Below the pieces are notes generated by a model. That model saw only the letters and a program-made list of their open reading frames with translations, was not told the origin of the DNA and did not search any database. From Jeotgalibacillus malaysiensis (GTDB taxonomy: Bacteria > Bacillota > Bacilli > Bacillales > Jeotgalibacillaceae), in NCBI GenBank assembly GCA_000818095.1, contig CP009416.1, positions 2,650,501-2,714,500 of the forward strand: a DNA stretch of 64,000 nucleotides, in the 5' to 3' direction. The position numbers and the translations under genes are program-made. This document shows, piece by piece, positions 8,033-16,517 of the stretch (the first letter of the stretch is position 1; every line of letters starts with the position of its first letter).

Positions 8033-8602
8033 TTAAGGCGCAGCAATAAACTGAATCGACGCAATCTTCCACTCGCCGTCAACTTCTTTTAAAATCGTCA
8101 CCTGCCGACCGTTTCTAGACGCCTCAGCACCGGATGCGGGATCCGTTGTCGTCAGCTCCATATTTGAAAACACCTCAGCAGAACCTTCTTCATAACCGCT
8201 GATCGTATGCTCAACCACTTCTCTGTTCACATCGAACTGGGCATACACTTCCTCAAGCGCAGCACGCTCTTCTTCTCTATCATAATAACCCTCTTCATAT
8301 AAAAGCAAGTCGAGATAACCCTCTATATCCTGATTATTAAAAGTCTCAATATATTCATCAAAGACTGCCATAATTGCCTCTTCCTCTTCAGCAGGCACCT
8401 CTGCTTCTTCAACATTACCTTCCTCATCAAACACAATGCCCTCTTCAGATTCGTCTAATCCTTGAGAAGCATGCGTCTCCTGACCCTCACCCGAAAGCCC
8501 ATCATCTGCACTGTTCGAATTCGTACTTTCCTCATCACTGCAACCTGCAAGCACAACCGCAAGCAGACCGGCCGCAATTGATGTTTTCAACAACTTATTC
8601 AT
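8033..8602 (-). CDS. Lipoprotein with NTF2-like domain
   Basis: 189 residues. The N-terminus MNKLLKTSIAAGLLAVVLAGC is a lipoprotein signal with lipobox VLAGC, so the mature protein is anchored to the outer face of the membrane. An acidic low-complexity linker (about 22-75, rich in Glu, Ser and Asn) precedes a C-terminal domain of about 110 residues starting EEEEAIMAVFDEYIETFNNQ and ending DGEWKIASIQF. That pattern is typical of NTF2/SnoaL-like folds. AAAGGACGG precedes the start. Function unknown; the domain often binds small ligands or peptides. The gene stands alone and convergent with nothing nearby. Confidence 0.75.
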   Translation of the reverse strand: MNKLLKTSIAAGLLAVVLAGCSDEESTNSNSADDGLSGEGQETHASQGLDESEEGIVFDEEGNVEEAEVPAEEEEAIMAVFDEYIETFNNQDIEGYLDLLLYEEGYYDREEERAALEEVYAQFDVNREVVEHTISGYEEGSAEVFSNMELTTTDPASGAEASRNGRQVTILKEVDGEWKIASIQFIAAP

Positions 8603-8644
8603 GTAAACCGTCCTTTCTGCTTAAATGATTTATCTCTCTAAATT

Positions 8645-8783
8645 CGGCTGACAGTTTCCGCTTTAGGGGGACGCTTTCCGGACGGAGTGAAGCTTGAGCC
8701 TCCTTACCTTCGGCTGTGGGGTCTCAGCTCCCCTCTTATCGTCCCGGAGTCGCCCCCTCCCGCTCCAACAGTCAGCTGTGCAT
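8645..8783 (-). repeat. Family A dispersed repeat, copy 4
   Basis: Minus orientation: GGACGCTTTCCGGACGGAG at the left, GGGGTCTCAGCTCCCCTC in the middle, CCGGAGTCGCCCCCTCCCG and CAGTCAGCTGTGCAT at the right end. Confidence 0.75.
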
Positions 8784-8855
8784 CTAAAAACCATGGACTA
8801 TAACATGGTTAATATAAATATTATTGAATTTTAGGAGTAGTACCTACCAGCGTAT

Positions 8856-8972
8856 TCTTGGAGTGGGGGACGGAGACTCCTGCGGCGTAGAAGCGACAGG
8901 TGAGACCCCGCAAGGCAAAGCCTGAGGAGGCTCACCGCGCGGCCGCGGAAAGCGCAGTCCCCCACGGAAAGA
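8856..8972 (+). repeat. Family A dispersed repeat, copy 5
   Basis: Plus orientation; the most regular copy: GGAGTGGGGGACGGAGACTCC, GGTGAGACCCCGCAAGGC, AAGCCTGAGGAGGCTCACC, CGGAAAGCGCAGTCCCCCAC. Outer arms (GTGGGGGAC / GCAGTCCCCCAC) and inner arms (GGTGAG / CTCACC) can pair into a long structured element. Confidence 0.8.
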
Positions 8973-9017
8973 AGTAGCGGTTTATTTACTCAAATATCAT
9001 ATGAAAATAATGGTACA

Positions 9018-9046
9018 TTCACTAAAATCCTGTCCCCTCATATGAT
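9018..9046 (+). promoter_or_regulatory. Putative treR promoter
   Basis: TTCACT (9018-9023) and TATGAT (9041-9046) with a 17-nt spacer, 22 nt before the treR start codon. Confidence 0.45.
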
Positions 9047-9068
9047 ACAATAAACAAGGGTGATATAT

Positions 9069-9788
9069 ATGGCAACTACAAATAAATATATGAACATTTT
9101 TCAAGAACTCTCCGAAGAAATAAAAAATGGAGTCTTCGAGCCGAACTCTCTACTCCCTTCAGAACACGAACTGTGCGAGCGATTTAACACATCACGTGAA
9201 ACAATAAGGAAAGCGCTTACACTTTTATCGCAAAATGGGTTCATTCAGAAAATGCAGGGAAAAGGCTCCCTCGTTCTTGATATAAGCAAAATGACATTCC
9301 CGGTAACAGGTCTTGTCAGCTTCAAAGAAATCCAGCAATCACTTGGACGTGACATCCAGACAACTGTACATAAACTCGAACTGATCGAGGCAGAAGACTG
9401 GTTATCCAAGCAGCTCGAATGTCCCGAACACGCACTGACATGGGAAGTCGTCAGAGCAAGAACCATTCAGGGCGAGCGCGTTATTCTTGATAAAGACTGG
9501 CTGCTGCAGACCACCGTCCCTTCACTGACTGAAGAGATTTGCGCAGACTCAATCTACGCCTACCTTGAAGGCCAGCTCGGACTCAACATTTCCTACGCAA
9601 AAAAAGAAATCACAGTAGAACCGGCAACAGACGAAGACCGTGCACTACTAGACCTCGACGGCTACAGCCATATCGTACTCGTCAAAAACTTTGTGCACCT
9701 TGAAGACACATCCATCTTCCAATACACTGAATCACGCCACAGACTTGATAAATTCAAGTTTGTCGATTTTGCGAGACGACGCAAATGA
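9069..9788 (+). CDS. treR: Trehalose operon repressor, GntR/HutC family
   Basis: 239 residues. An N-terminal GntR winged helix (about 8-75) contains SLLPSEHELCERFNTSRET and IQKMQGKGS. A C-terminal UTRA effector domain follows, with ERVILDKDWLL, ISYAKKEITVEPAT and the ending FQYTESRHRLDKFKFVDFAR. The last segment is nearly the same as remembered TreR of B. subtilis, where trehalose-6-phosphate is the inducer. ATG at 9069 is preferred to GTG at 9060 because AAGGGTG sits correctly only for 9069. Unusually the gene is not adjacent to treA; about 3.8 kb of unrelated minus-strand genes and two repeats lie between. Confidence 0.92.
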   Translation: MATTNKYMNIFQELSEEIKNGVFEPNSLLPSEHELCERFNTSRETIRKALTLLSQNGFIQKMQGKGSLVLDISKMTFPVTGLVSFKEIQQSLGRDIQTTVHKLELIEAEDWLSKQLECPEHALTWEVVRARTIQGERVILDKDWLLQTTVPSLTEEICADSIYAYLEGQLGLNISYAKKEITVEPATDEDRALLDLDGYSHIVLVKNFVHLEDTSIFQYTESRHRLDKFKFVDFARRRK

Positions 9789-9792
9789 AGTG

Positions 9793-9820
9793 AAACTCCG
9801 CTGATGAGGCGGAGTTTTTG
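9793..9820 (+). terminator. Terminator after treR
   Basis: Perfect stem AAACTCCGC / GCGGAGTTT with 7-nt loop, then TTTTT-type tail. Confidence 0.85.
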
Positions 9821-9841
9821 TTGTTTAGTGAGCGGCGCGCC

Positions 9842-10012
9842 GGGGACGGAGTTGTGTGATCCACTTTTAGAAGCATTACAAAAATGAATCATTCAACTCC
9901 GTCCCCGCTGTGCTCATTTTAGAATCACTACAAAAACGAATCACTCAACTCCGTCCCGGCTGTGCACATTTTTAGAATCACTACAAAAACGAATCACTCA
10001 ACTCCGTCCCCC
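9842..10012. repeat. Family B palindromic repeat, locus 1 (with two extra right-half units)
   Basis: 9842-9906 is a 65-bp imperfect palindrome starting GGGGACGGAGTTG and ending CAACTCCGTCCCC. It is followed by two further direct copies of the right half of about 50 nt, ending at about 9957 and 10012, each reading GAATCACTCAACTCCGTCCC. Other loci have one unit only. Confidence 0.8.
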
Positions 10013-10030
10013 CTGTGTCACTCCCCAATC

Positions 10031-10058
10031 AAAAAAGCCCCGCCGCAGCGGAGCCTTT
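10031..10058 (-). terminator. Terminator after degU
   Basis: Minus strand: AAAGGCTCCGC, loop TGC, GGCGGGGCTTTTTT; stem with G-T pairs and a T-run 8 nt past the degU stop. Confidence 0.8.
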
Positions 10059-10066
10059 AACCAATA

Positions 10067-10741
10067 TTATCGTACCTCAACCCAGCCATTCTTAATCGCT
10101 GTAACAACAGCCTGAGTTCGGTCATTCACATTCATTTTCTGCAGAATATTACTCACGTGGTTTTTGACTGTTTTCTCTGAGATATACAGTCCTTCACCGA
10201 TTCCACGGTTACTTTTACCGTCTGCAAGCATTTGGAGTACTTCACACTCACGCTTTGTGAGGAGGTGAAGTGGACGGCGCACTTCCATCTGCTGGAAGTT
10301 GCCAGTGAATTCAGCTTCTGCAAGTCGGCGGAATTCGTTTACAAGGTTTACGGTTACTTTCGGGTGAAGATATGAGCCGCCGTCAGCAACTGTTTTGATT
10401 GCTTCGATCAGTGCTTCTGAGTCCATTTCCTTCAGCATATAACCAAGCGCACCTGATTTTAGTGCGTGGGATACGTAGTTTTCATCATCATGAATAGAAA
10501 GGATAATCACTTTTGCATCCGGGTGCTTTTTCACAAGCTGTCCAGTTGCTTCTACCCCGTTTACATCGGGCATATTAATATCCATTAATACGACATCCGG
10601 CTGGTGTGTTTCATAAAGTTCGATTGCCTGAGAACCGTCATCGCCTTCTCCTACGATTTCGAATGTTTCTTCAAAATCTAGGATACGCTTAACACCTTCG
10701 CGGAATAACTGATGATCATCAATAATTAGAATTTTTGTCAT
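10067..10741 (-). CDS. degU: Response regulator DegU
   Basis: 224 residues of the NarL/LuxR class. The receiver domain (1-120) has acidic residues Asp8/Asp9, phospho-acceptor Asp54 in VVLMDIN and the conserved Lys in YMLKEMD. The C-terminal LuxR-type helix-turn-helix reads [18 protein letters not shown] through [17 protein letters not shown]. The product is a cytoplasmic DNA-binding regulator of exoenzymes, motility and competence in Bacillus. It follows degS by 20 bp on the same strand, so both are cotranscribed, and is followed by a terminator. Pairing with degS and the YvyE neighbour removes most doubt. Confidence 0.95.
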   Translation of the reverse strand: MTKILIIDDHQLFREGVKRILDFEETFEIVGEGDDGSQAIELYETHQPDVVLMDINMPDVNGVEATGQLVKKHPDAKVIILSIHDDENYVSHALKSGALGYMLKEMDSEALIEAIKTVADGGSYLHPKVTVNLVNEFRRLAEAEFTGNFQQMEVRRPLHLLTKRECEVLQMLADGKSNRGIGEGLYISEKTVKNHVSNILQKMNVNDRTQAVVTAIKNGWVEVR

Positions 10742-10761
10742 GTTTGGTTCCCCCTCAATCT

Positions 10762-11904
10762 TTAACTTTTAATTGGTACATTAATACTGATTGTTGTACC
10801 TTGTCCGGGCCTGGATTGAACGTCCATTCTGCCTGAAATCAGTTCAATTCTTTCTTTCATGCCCATCATGCCATATGAACCTTGTTTTTTTTCTAAAGGA
10901 TCGAAGCCTTTTCCGTCGTCTTTGATGATTGCATTGACGCAATCGGGACGTATTTCCACTTTTACAGTGACTTCAGTTGCCTGCGCATGCTTGACTGCAT
11001 TTTGCACAGCCTCCTGAATGAGCCTGAATAGTGAGACTTCGTATTTTGGGTCCAGTCTTGATTCTTCCCCGATCTGCTTAAATGATAACTTAGTACCATG
11101 ACTATATTCTTCGATTGTACTTAAGTATTTTCTGAGGGTAGGTACAAGACCCAGGTCGTCTAGCGCCATTGGTCTAAGATCATAGATGATCCTTCTGACC
11201 TCTGATAATGCTGAGCGGACCATCTTTTTATAGCTTTTAATTTCGTTAATTGCTTCATCAGTGCCTTTTTCTTTGAAAACACGCTCAATTAAATCTGACC
11301 TCATCAGGACGTTTGCCATCATCTGGGCAGGTCCGTCATGTATTTCCCGGGAAAGTCTTTTGCGCTCTTCTTCCTGGGCTTCGATGATCTGCATGCCGAA
11401 CATCTGCTTCTCAGCAGCGTCTTCGAGTGCAGCACCGACTTTTTTCAGGTCACTATTTAAATAAGTAAGCACAACTGAAATCTGGGTGACGAGATTTTCA
11501 GCACGATCAATTGTTTCGACCATGTTTTGAAGTCTACGCTCCAGTTCATCCCGTCTCTCACGCAGCTGTTTTTCTTCCTGTCTGTTAACTGAGAGCTTCA
11601 TCTGAAGATCGTGTGCCGTTTCGTATGCCTGACGGACCTGTTCTTCAGAAAAATCTTTAAAATGATGGCTGACTTCTGCCAGACGCTTTCTTGCAAAACG
11701 CGAGCGTCTTTCTAGATCATCACCTGTATATATCACGCTTGCAATTTTTTCACGTATCAATACAAGTTCAGCGACAAGCTGCTCATATTCGTTCCGGGTC
11801 TGCTCACCTATTTCAAAAATTTCTGACTTACTTTGATCCACAGTCTCTATCATTTTACCCAGAATAGAATCAAGGATCTGGGTATCTATACTATTTGCGG
11901 ACAC
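10762..11904 (-). CDS. degS: Sensor histidine kinase DegS
   Basis: 380-residue soluble kinase without membrane segments. The N-terminal half is a long coiled coil (about 30-165, e.g. [18 protein letters not shown]). The HisKA_3 box has phospho-acceptor His189 in [10 protein letters not shown]. The HATPase domain shows [11 protein letters not shown] and DDGKGFD. GTG at 11904 is taken as start because AAAGGAG lies 7 nt upstream; the upstream ATG at 11931 has no ribosome binding site and adds nine unrelated residues. It phosphorylates DegU encoded next. Confidence 0.93.
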   Translation of the reverse strand: MSANSIDTQILDSILGKMIETVDQSKSEIFEIGEQTRNEYEQLVAELVLIREKIASVIYTGDDLERRSRFARKRLAEVSHHFKDFSEEQVRQAYETAHDLQMKLSVNRQEEKQLRERRDELERRLQNMVETIDRAENLVTQISVVLTYLNSDLKKVGAALEDAAEKQMFGMQIIEAQEEERKRLSREIHDGPAQMMANVLMRSDLIERVFKEKGTDEAINEIKSYKKMVRSALSEVRRIIYDLRPMALDDLGLVPTLRKYLSTIEEYSHGTKLSFKQIGEESRLDPKYEVSLFRLIQEAVQNAVKHAQATEVTVKVEIRPDCVNAIIKDDGKGFDPLEKKQGSYGMMGMKERIELISGRMDVQSRPGQGTTISINVPIKS

Positions 11905-12232
11905 ATGCAGACTCCTTTCTCTCGTAAACATGTCTTTACAAAAAATTATACTGTTAAACCAGTAAAATTGAAAGTATTGTGCTAAATAAAGTTTCGCACC
12001 GCAACATGTCGAAATTACGCAAAAAAGAAGCTATTTCAATATATTGTTTCATCGTCCTTTTAATCAACAGGACCTTATCTATTATAACATCATCACTTTG
12101 TCGCGATATTAAAGTTGCATTACAATTGGCGCATATGACCTTTCGCCTTTGTTGCATCTCTGCAAAAAATGACGCAGCATGCAATTTCTTGTTATAATTG
12201 TGTAATAAACGCACGAAATGAAGGAGTATCTT
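11905..12232. other. Divergent intergenic region between degS and yvyE
   Basis: About 330 bp, A/T-rich, holding the divergent promoters. The yvyE promoter can be placed (TATAAT at 12193-12198). No repeat element or further gene is seen. Confidence 0.6.
12169..12198 (+). promoter_or_regulatory. Putative yvyE promoter
   Basis: Perfect -10 TATAAT at 12193-12198; ATGACG at 12169-12174 is a weak -35 at 18-nt spacing. Confidence 0.55.
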
Positions 12233-12871
12233 ATGCTGAAAAAATATTTAACTGTCTCAGGTTACAGTGAGAGTGAAATTGTGATTCAAAAATCCCGTTT
12301 TATTACCTATACTAAGCGAACTGAAACTGAGGAAGAAGCACAGGCTTTTATCCAGGAGATCAAAAAGAAGCACCCTTCAGCTAACCATAACTGCTCTGCC
12401 TATATGATTGGTGAGCATGATTTAATCCAAAAAGCCAATGATGATGGCGAACCATCAGGCACTGCAGGCGTCCCGATGCTTGAAGTACTAAAGAAGCAAG
12501 GCTTAAAGGACACAACAGTCGTTGTTACCCGCTACTTCGGTGGGATTAAACTTGGCGGTGGTGGTCTGATCCGCGCTTACGGCAAGTCTGTAACAGAAGG
12601 ACTGAAGGCTGCAGGGATCGTTGAGCGTTCACTAAATGCCATTATGACATCAAAAATGGATTATACGTGGCTTGGAAAAGTTGAGAATGAAGTCAGAGCT
12701 TCAAAATATCCTTTAAAAGAGATTCACTACTTAGACGAAGTTGCTGTTGAGACATATGTAGAAGAAGATGACATCGAAGAATTTACTGCGTGGATGACCG
12801 AGCTTACAAATGGTCAGGCTAAAATTGTACAGGGCGAAATGGTCTATCGTGAAGAAATTGTAACCGAATAA
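12233..12871 (+). CDS. yvyE: YigZ/IMPACT family protein
   Basis: 212 residues. The N-terminal UPF0029/IMPACT domain (about 1-125) shows KKHPSANHNCSAYMIG, DDGEPSGTAGVPML and VTRYFGGIKLGGGGLIRAY, the family signature. A C-terminal DUF1949 ferredoxin-like domain follows (about 135-210). The biochemical role is not established; some members were annotated as proline dipeptidase by error and ribosome-related functions are suggested. ATG at 12233 is chosen over 12218 because GAAGGAG lies 7 nt before it. Position divergent from degS is the same as yvyE in B. subtilis. Confidence 0.9.
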   Translation: MLKKYLTVSGYSESEIVIQKSRFITYTKRTETEEEAQAFIQEIKKKHPSANHNCSAYMIGEHDLIQKANDDGEPSGTAGVPMLEVLKKQGLKDTTVVVTRYFGGIKLGGGGLIRAYGKSVTEGLKAAGIVERSLNAIMTSKMDYTWLGKVENEVRASKYPLKEIHYLDEVAVETYVEEDDIEEFTAWMTELTNGQAKIVQGEMVYREEIVTE

Positions 12872-12882
12872 TCGACAATTGT

Positions 12883-12926
12883 AATGAAAGTTTCATTTTA
12901 CGGATAGCGGGAAAACATAGTACAAT
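12883..12926 (+). promoter_or_regulatory. Palindrome and putative promoter of the LCP gene
   Basis: TTTACG (12897-12902), 18-nt spacer, TACAAT (12921-12926). Directly overlapping the upstream side is the palindrome AATGAAAGTTTCATT (12883-12897), a possible regulator site of unknown identity. Confidence 0.4.
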
Positions 12927-12989
12927 TAAATTTGCCGTAATTTTATACGGAAAACTGGATAACACCCAAGTAAAGGAGCTACGCTGGGT

Positions 12990-14066
12990 ATGGATAGAAA
13001 AACCTTTAAAAAGAATAAGAAAAATAAGCGCTTAAAGAAAAGAGCTATGCTGATTGGGCTGCCAATTATGCTATTAATCATCTCAGGTGCTGTATATGGA
13101 GGGTATTTATATACTAAAGCACAAAATGTTGCAGACAGTTCTTATGAAGAGTTAGAAGGCCGCGAGCAATCAGACCTTCGTGAATACGAGGTGGATCCGG
13201 ATATAGATAATGTGTCTGTTTTATTTTTGGGTGTAGACGGCAGTGAAGCTAGAGAAGATGCTTCTGGTTTTGAGAATGGAACTACCAGAACAGATGCAAT
13301 CATTTTGGCAACACTTAATAATGATGATAAATCTATTAAACTTACAAGTATCCCACGAGACACACTGGCTTATATTCCAGAAGTTGGCATAGAAGATAAA
13401 ATCAATCACGCACATGCATTTGGAGGACCTAAAGCTTCAATGGAAGCAGTTGAAGAATTGTTAGATGTGCCTGTTGACTATTATGTAAGAATGAACTTTT
13501 ACGCATTTATGGATGTTGTTGATGCGTTGAACGGTGTTGAAGTTGATGTACCTTTCGATATGTATGAAATGAATTCAGAAGACGAAAAAGACGCTATCAC
13601 TCTTGAAGAAGGCAGACAGACAGTAAATGGTGAAGAAGCTCTGGCGTTTGTCCGCTCTAGATATCAGGATAGCGACCTTGCCAGAGGGGAACGTCAGCAA
13701 GAAATTATCGAAGCAATTTTAACTAAAGCAAAATCTGCAGGATCGTTTAACCGCTATGCTGATGTTATTGATGCAGTTGGTGAAAACATGAAAACCAATA
13801 TGCGCTTTTCAGAAATGAGATCGTTTATCTCTTATGCAGCTAATTCGGATTTAAAAGTGGATTCTCACACATTGCAAGGTGAGGGTGTCTACTATAATAA
13901 CATTTATTATTACCAGGCTTATGAAGACGAGCTTGAAGATGTACGTGCTGACCTTCGGGATCATTTAGATCTTTCAGGTTTCGCAAGCGAAGATACTGAC
14001 TCATCAGGTCTAACCTCTGAATCCGGCTATTCTGATAACGCCCAGGAAGACGAAACGAATTGGTAA
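12990..14066 (+). CDS. LytR-CpsA-Psr family wall-polymer ligase
   Basis: 358 residues. A lysine-rich cytoplasmic tail (1-22) and one membrane anchor (about 23-45, AMLIGLPIMLLIISGAVYGG) precede an extracellular LCP domain. That domain starts at VSVLFLGVDGSEA and contains TRTDAIILATLN, TSIPRDTLAYIP, KINHAHAFGG and ALAFVRSRYQDSDLARGERQQ, including the conserved arginines that bind the lipid pyrophosphate. Enzymes of this family transfer teichoic acid or polysaccharide from the undecaprenyl carrier to peptidoglycan. A Ser/Asp-rich tail ends the protein. Position after yvyE resembles yvhJ (tagV) of B. subtilis. The AAAGGAG site is about 13 nt from the ATG, longer than usual. Confidence 0.9.
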   Translation: MDRKTFKKNKKNKRLKKRAMLIGLPIMLLIISGAVYGGYLYTKAQNVADSSYEELEGREQSDLREYEVDPDIDNVSVLFLGVDGSEAREDASGFENGTTRTDAIILATLNNDDKSIKLTSIPRDTLAYIPEVGIEDKINHAHAFGGPKASMEAVEELLDVPVDYYVRMNFYAFMDVVDALNGVEVDVPFDMYEMNSEDEKDAITLEEGRQTVNGEEALAFVRSRYQDSDLARGERQQEIIEAILTKAKSAGSFNRYADVIDAVGENMKTNMRFSEMRSFISYAANSDLKVDSHTLQGEGVYYNNIYYYQAYEDELEDVRADLRDHLDLSGFASEDTDSSGLTSESGYSDNAQEDETNW

Positions 14067-14090
14067 ACGTCCTTCGGGGCGTTTTTTTTA
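14065..14090 (+). terminator. Terminator after the LCP gene
   Basis: ACGTCC / GGGCGT-type stem with TTCG loop followed by nine T; it overlaps the stop codon. Confidence 0.8.
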
Positions 14091-14111
14091 TATAAAAAGC
14101 TATGTTGAAGT

Positions 14112-14274
14112 TCAATGTTGTTTTTGCACAGCTGGTGATTGGAGTGGAAGGGGCGACTCCAGCAGGAGAATCGTGACAGGTGAGACCCCGCACGAGGAGG
14201 CGGGGATGGCGCCACAAAACGGCACACCTGCTACAAAGCGTCCTCATGAAACGGAAATCAACAGCCCACTTTAA
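14112..14274 (+). repeat. Family A dispersed repeat, copy 6
   Basis: Plus orientation, about 160 bp, the central and right part diverged: GCACAGCTGGTGATTGGAGTG, GGGGCGACTCCAGCAGGAG, GACAGGTGAGACCCCGC and ACGGAAATCAACAGCCCAC at the end. Confidence 0.7.
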
Positions 14275-14283
14275 CAACGCCAT

Positions 14284-14310
14284 ATAAAAAAAGCCCGCGC
14301 AAACGGACTT
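14284..14310 (-). terminator. Terminator after the SGNH acyltransferase gene
   Basis: Minus strand AAGTCCG / CGGGCTT stem with a loop of six, then a run of seven T. Confidence 0.7.
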
Positions 14311-14324
14311 TCTTTAAGGCATAA

Positions 14325-16325
14325 TTATTCAGCAGACTCAATTTTTTCAATTGCTTTTTTCAAATGTTCTGTAAGTCCTTCTCCCATTGTTTCAGAGTAT
14401 AGTGTACTGATGTGATGTTTATCTCTATACACAATGACATTTCCTATAACTGCATGACACGTTTCTTCATCACAAAAGTAGTCCGACATATCCGCAAATG
14501 TAACGTTCTCAGGAATATTTTCTGTGTTCTCCCAAGGCTGTACAGCAGATAGTGCATCGCTTCTTGGTACTGAACAATCTGCTGCCGATTTTTCTTCTAC
14601 ACATATAGGTGTATCGTATTTCATTCTTGGATTGTCTCTAATAGCAAACACTTCAGATATCCCCTCAAACTCTTTCCACTTCGATAAATAACCTTCAGGA
14701 ACTTTAGCACCTTTTCCAACATTTGCAGTAGTAAAAATAATATCAGGTGGATTTTTAAGGAGTCTTTCAGTAGCCTTATCACTCCACTCAATACACTCTT
14801 CTGTTAATTTCCCATCAAAATCTTCATTTGTTAAACGGCACGCATCCTTATTAAGTACATCAATTTGAAGATTTAAGCTCTCTGCAGCTACTTCAAGTGC
14901 AGGATACCAGTGACCTGAGTGAGATCCCCCAACCAAAGCCACCGTATAATCTGGATCTTCAGTATTGCCGAATGAACATTCTTTAAGCGCTGTACTTTTA
15001 CCAGTGGTAAAGCAATCTGTATTATCATAAAATGCAGGTAATTCTTTCTTAATAGTTAAAGTGCTTGGAATTGGATCAAGTCCCTCTTCAGCCTCTATTT
15101 GATCTGAAATTACCTTACCACCGGGGTATTCCTCAACAGTAATCTCAACAACATCAGATGAAGCTTGGATGACATAAGCCTGCCAAAACGATCCAGTAAG
15201 GATAGCTGGCAACATAATTCCAGCAAGCACGCCAACCAGCTTTTTTCGATGTGTTTTAATACTCATCGTCCTGATCGGCTTTTCAACAACTTTTACTGAA
15301 AAGATTGATAAAACAACAGTAATCAGTAATATAATAAGACCACTCAGAAATGGTACTTTATCAGTTTGAAAATAGTTATAATAGAAAATAAGGAGTGGCC
15401 AATGCCATAAGTAAAAGCCATAAGAGATACTGCCGAAATATAATAAAGGTTTAGAACCTAATAATCGATCAACACCAAACCTTGTGCTGTTTTCAGCAGA
15501 CACTATAACAAATATTACACCAAATATAGGCAACAATGCCACATACCCAGGGAATGCATTTGAAACTGGCAATAGAACTCCAGTTAGACAAATTGTGATT
15601 AGTCCTAACCAGCCGATCACAAAGTTAGAAATTTTATTAAATTTCAAATATGGTATCAAAAGAGCAAGAATCCCACCCATGCTAAATTCCCACGCTCTTG
15701 CGAAAGTATTGAAGTAAGCATAAGGTTGATTTACTTCAGTGATATAAATTGAAAATGATAACGAAAGTGCAAATATAATACTTAACACTACTAAAAGAGT
15801 TTTACGAACTGGCGTTTTCAAAACTTTCACAGCCAATAAATAGACTAAAGTAATGACAATAGGCCAGGTAATATAAAATTGACCTTGAATGGATAACGCC
15901 CAAAAATGCTGGAACGGGCTGGCTGCATTGTTTTGCGCAAGGTAATCTACAGAATTATTCGCCAGCTGCCAGTTTTGAAAATAAAACATTGATGCAAATA
16001 CTTCGGGTATAGTTTGTCCCCATACAGTCTGAGGTAAGATAAAAATTGATAAAACTGTTGAGACCAATATAACTAAAAATGCAATTGGGAAAAGCCTTTT
16101 AGCTAATCCTAATATATTGTGATAAAAATTGATTTTTCCTTCTCTAGTTACTTTAGATAGCAGTGAGGTCGTAATTAAATATCCGGAAACTATAAAAAAT
16201 ACATCTACTCCGCCTGAAACTTTACCCAGCCAAATATGATAAACCGCTACAAGCAAGGCAGCTACTGCTCTTACACCCTCAATTTCAGGACGGAATTTCT
16301 TATCAGGGGCTCTCAAATCATTCAC
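14325..16325 (-). CDS. Membrane acyltransferase 3 fused to SGNH domain (OatA-like)
   Basis: 666 residues. The N-terminal acyltransferase-3 domain (about 10-385) has ten or eleven membrane segments and the motifs RPEIEGVRAVAALLVAVYH, VDVFFIVSGYLIT and FWALSIQGQFYITWP. The extracellular C-terminal SGNH-like domain (about 440-666) has block I VGGSHSGHW, where the usual GDS is GGS, and the terminal catalytic DKHHISTLYSE. This architecture O-acetylates peptidoglycan or secreted polysaccharides (OatA, lysozyme resistance). Start is GTG with GGAG about 10 nt upstream. It lies beside the LCP gene and the surface protease, consistent with a cell-wall role; the acceptor is not predictable. Confidence 0.87.
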   Translation of the reverse strand: MNDLRAPDKKFRPEIEGVRAVAALLVAVYHIWLGKVSGGVDVFFIVSGYLITTSLLSKVTREGKINFYHNILGLAKRLFPIAFLVILVSTVLSIFILPQTVWGQTIPEVFASMFYFQNWQLANNSVDYLAQNNAASPFQHFWALSIQGQFYITWPIVITLVYLLAVKVLKTPVRKTLLVVLSIIFALSLSFSIYITEVNQPYAYFNTFARAWEFSMGGILALLIPYLKFNKISNFVIGWLGLITICLTGVLLPVSNAFPGYVALLPIFGVIFVIVSAENSTRFGVDRLLGSKPLLYFGSISYGFYLWHWPLLIFYYNYFQTDKVPFLSGLIILLITVVLSIFSVKVVEKPIRTMSIKTHRKKLVGVLAGIMLPAILTGSFWQAYVIQASSDVVEITVEEYPGGKVISDQIEAEEGLDPIPSTLTIKKELPAFYDNTDCFTTGKSTALKECSFGNTEDPDYTVALVGGSHSGHWYPALEVAAESLNLQIDVLNKDACRLTNEDFDGKLTEECIEWSDKATERLLKNPPDIIFTTANVGKGAKVPEGYLSKWKEFEGISEVFAIRDNPRMKYDTPICVEEKSAADCSVPRSDALSAVQPWENTENIPENVTFADMSDYFCDEETCHAVIGNVIVYRDKHHISTLYSETMGEGLTEHLKKAIEKIESAE

Positions 16326-16475
16326 TTATTTACAACTCCATTTCACATCATCTGAAACTCACAAGGGAGTTCACCCTAATCAATTATACAGACTCCATAG
16401 CGGAAGGTAAACGCCTTATCATAAGAGTTTACATTAGTTTCAATATTCAGTATCCCGCACGCTTTCTAAGACATA

Positions 16476-16508
16476 GTAAGGAGCCCCCAAAAATAGGAAG
16501 CTCCTTAC
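16476..16508 (-). terminator. Stem-loop after the surface protease gene
   Basis: GTAAGGAGC / GCTCCTTAC perfect 9-bp stem ten nt past the stop; no T-run, so a weak or Rho-type end is possible. Confidence 0.5.
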
Positions 16509-16517
16509 TTCAAAGAA

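Larger units (their letters stand above)
8603..9068. other. Intergenic region upstream of treR
   Basis: About 465 bp holding two opposed family A repeats (8645-8783 and 8856-8972) and the treR promoter near 9018-9046. No other coding or RNA signal seen. Confidence 0.7.

Noticed and set aside
7845-8072. N-terminal extension of the dipeptide epimerase
   Set aside because: The extension covers a family A fragment, has no ribosome binding site, and the family's N-terminus begins at MKIIRAE.
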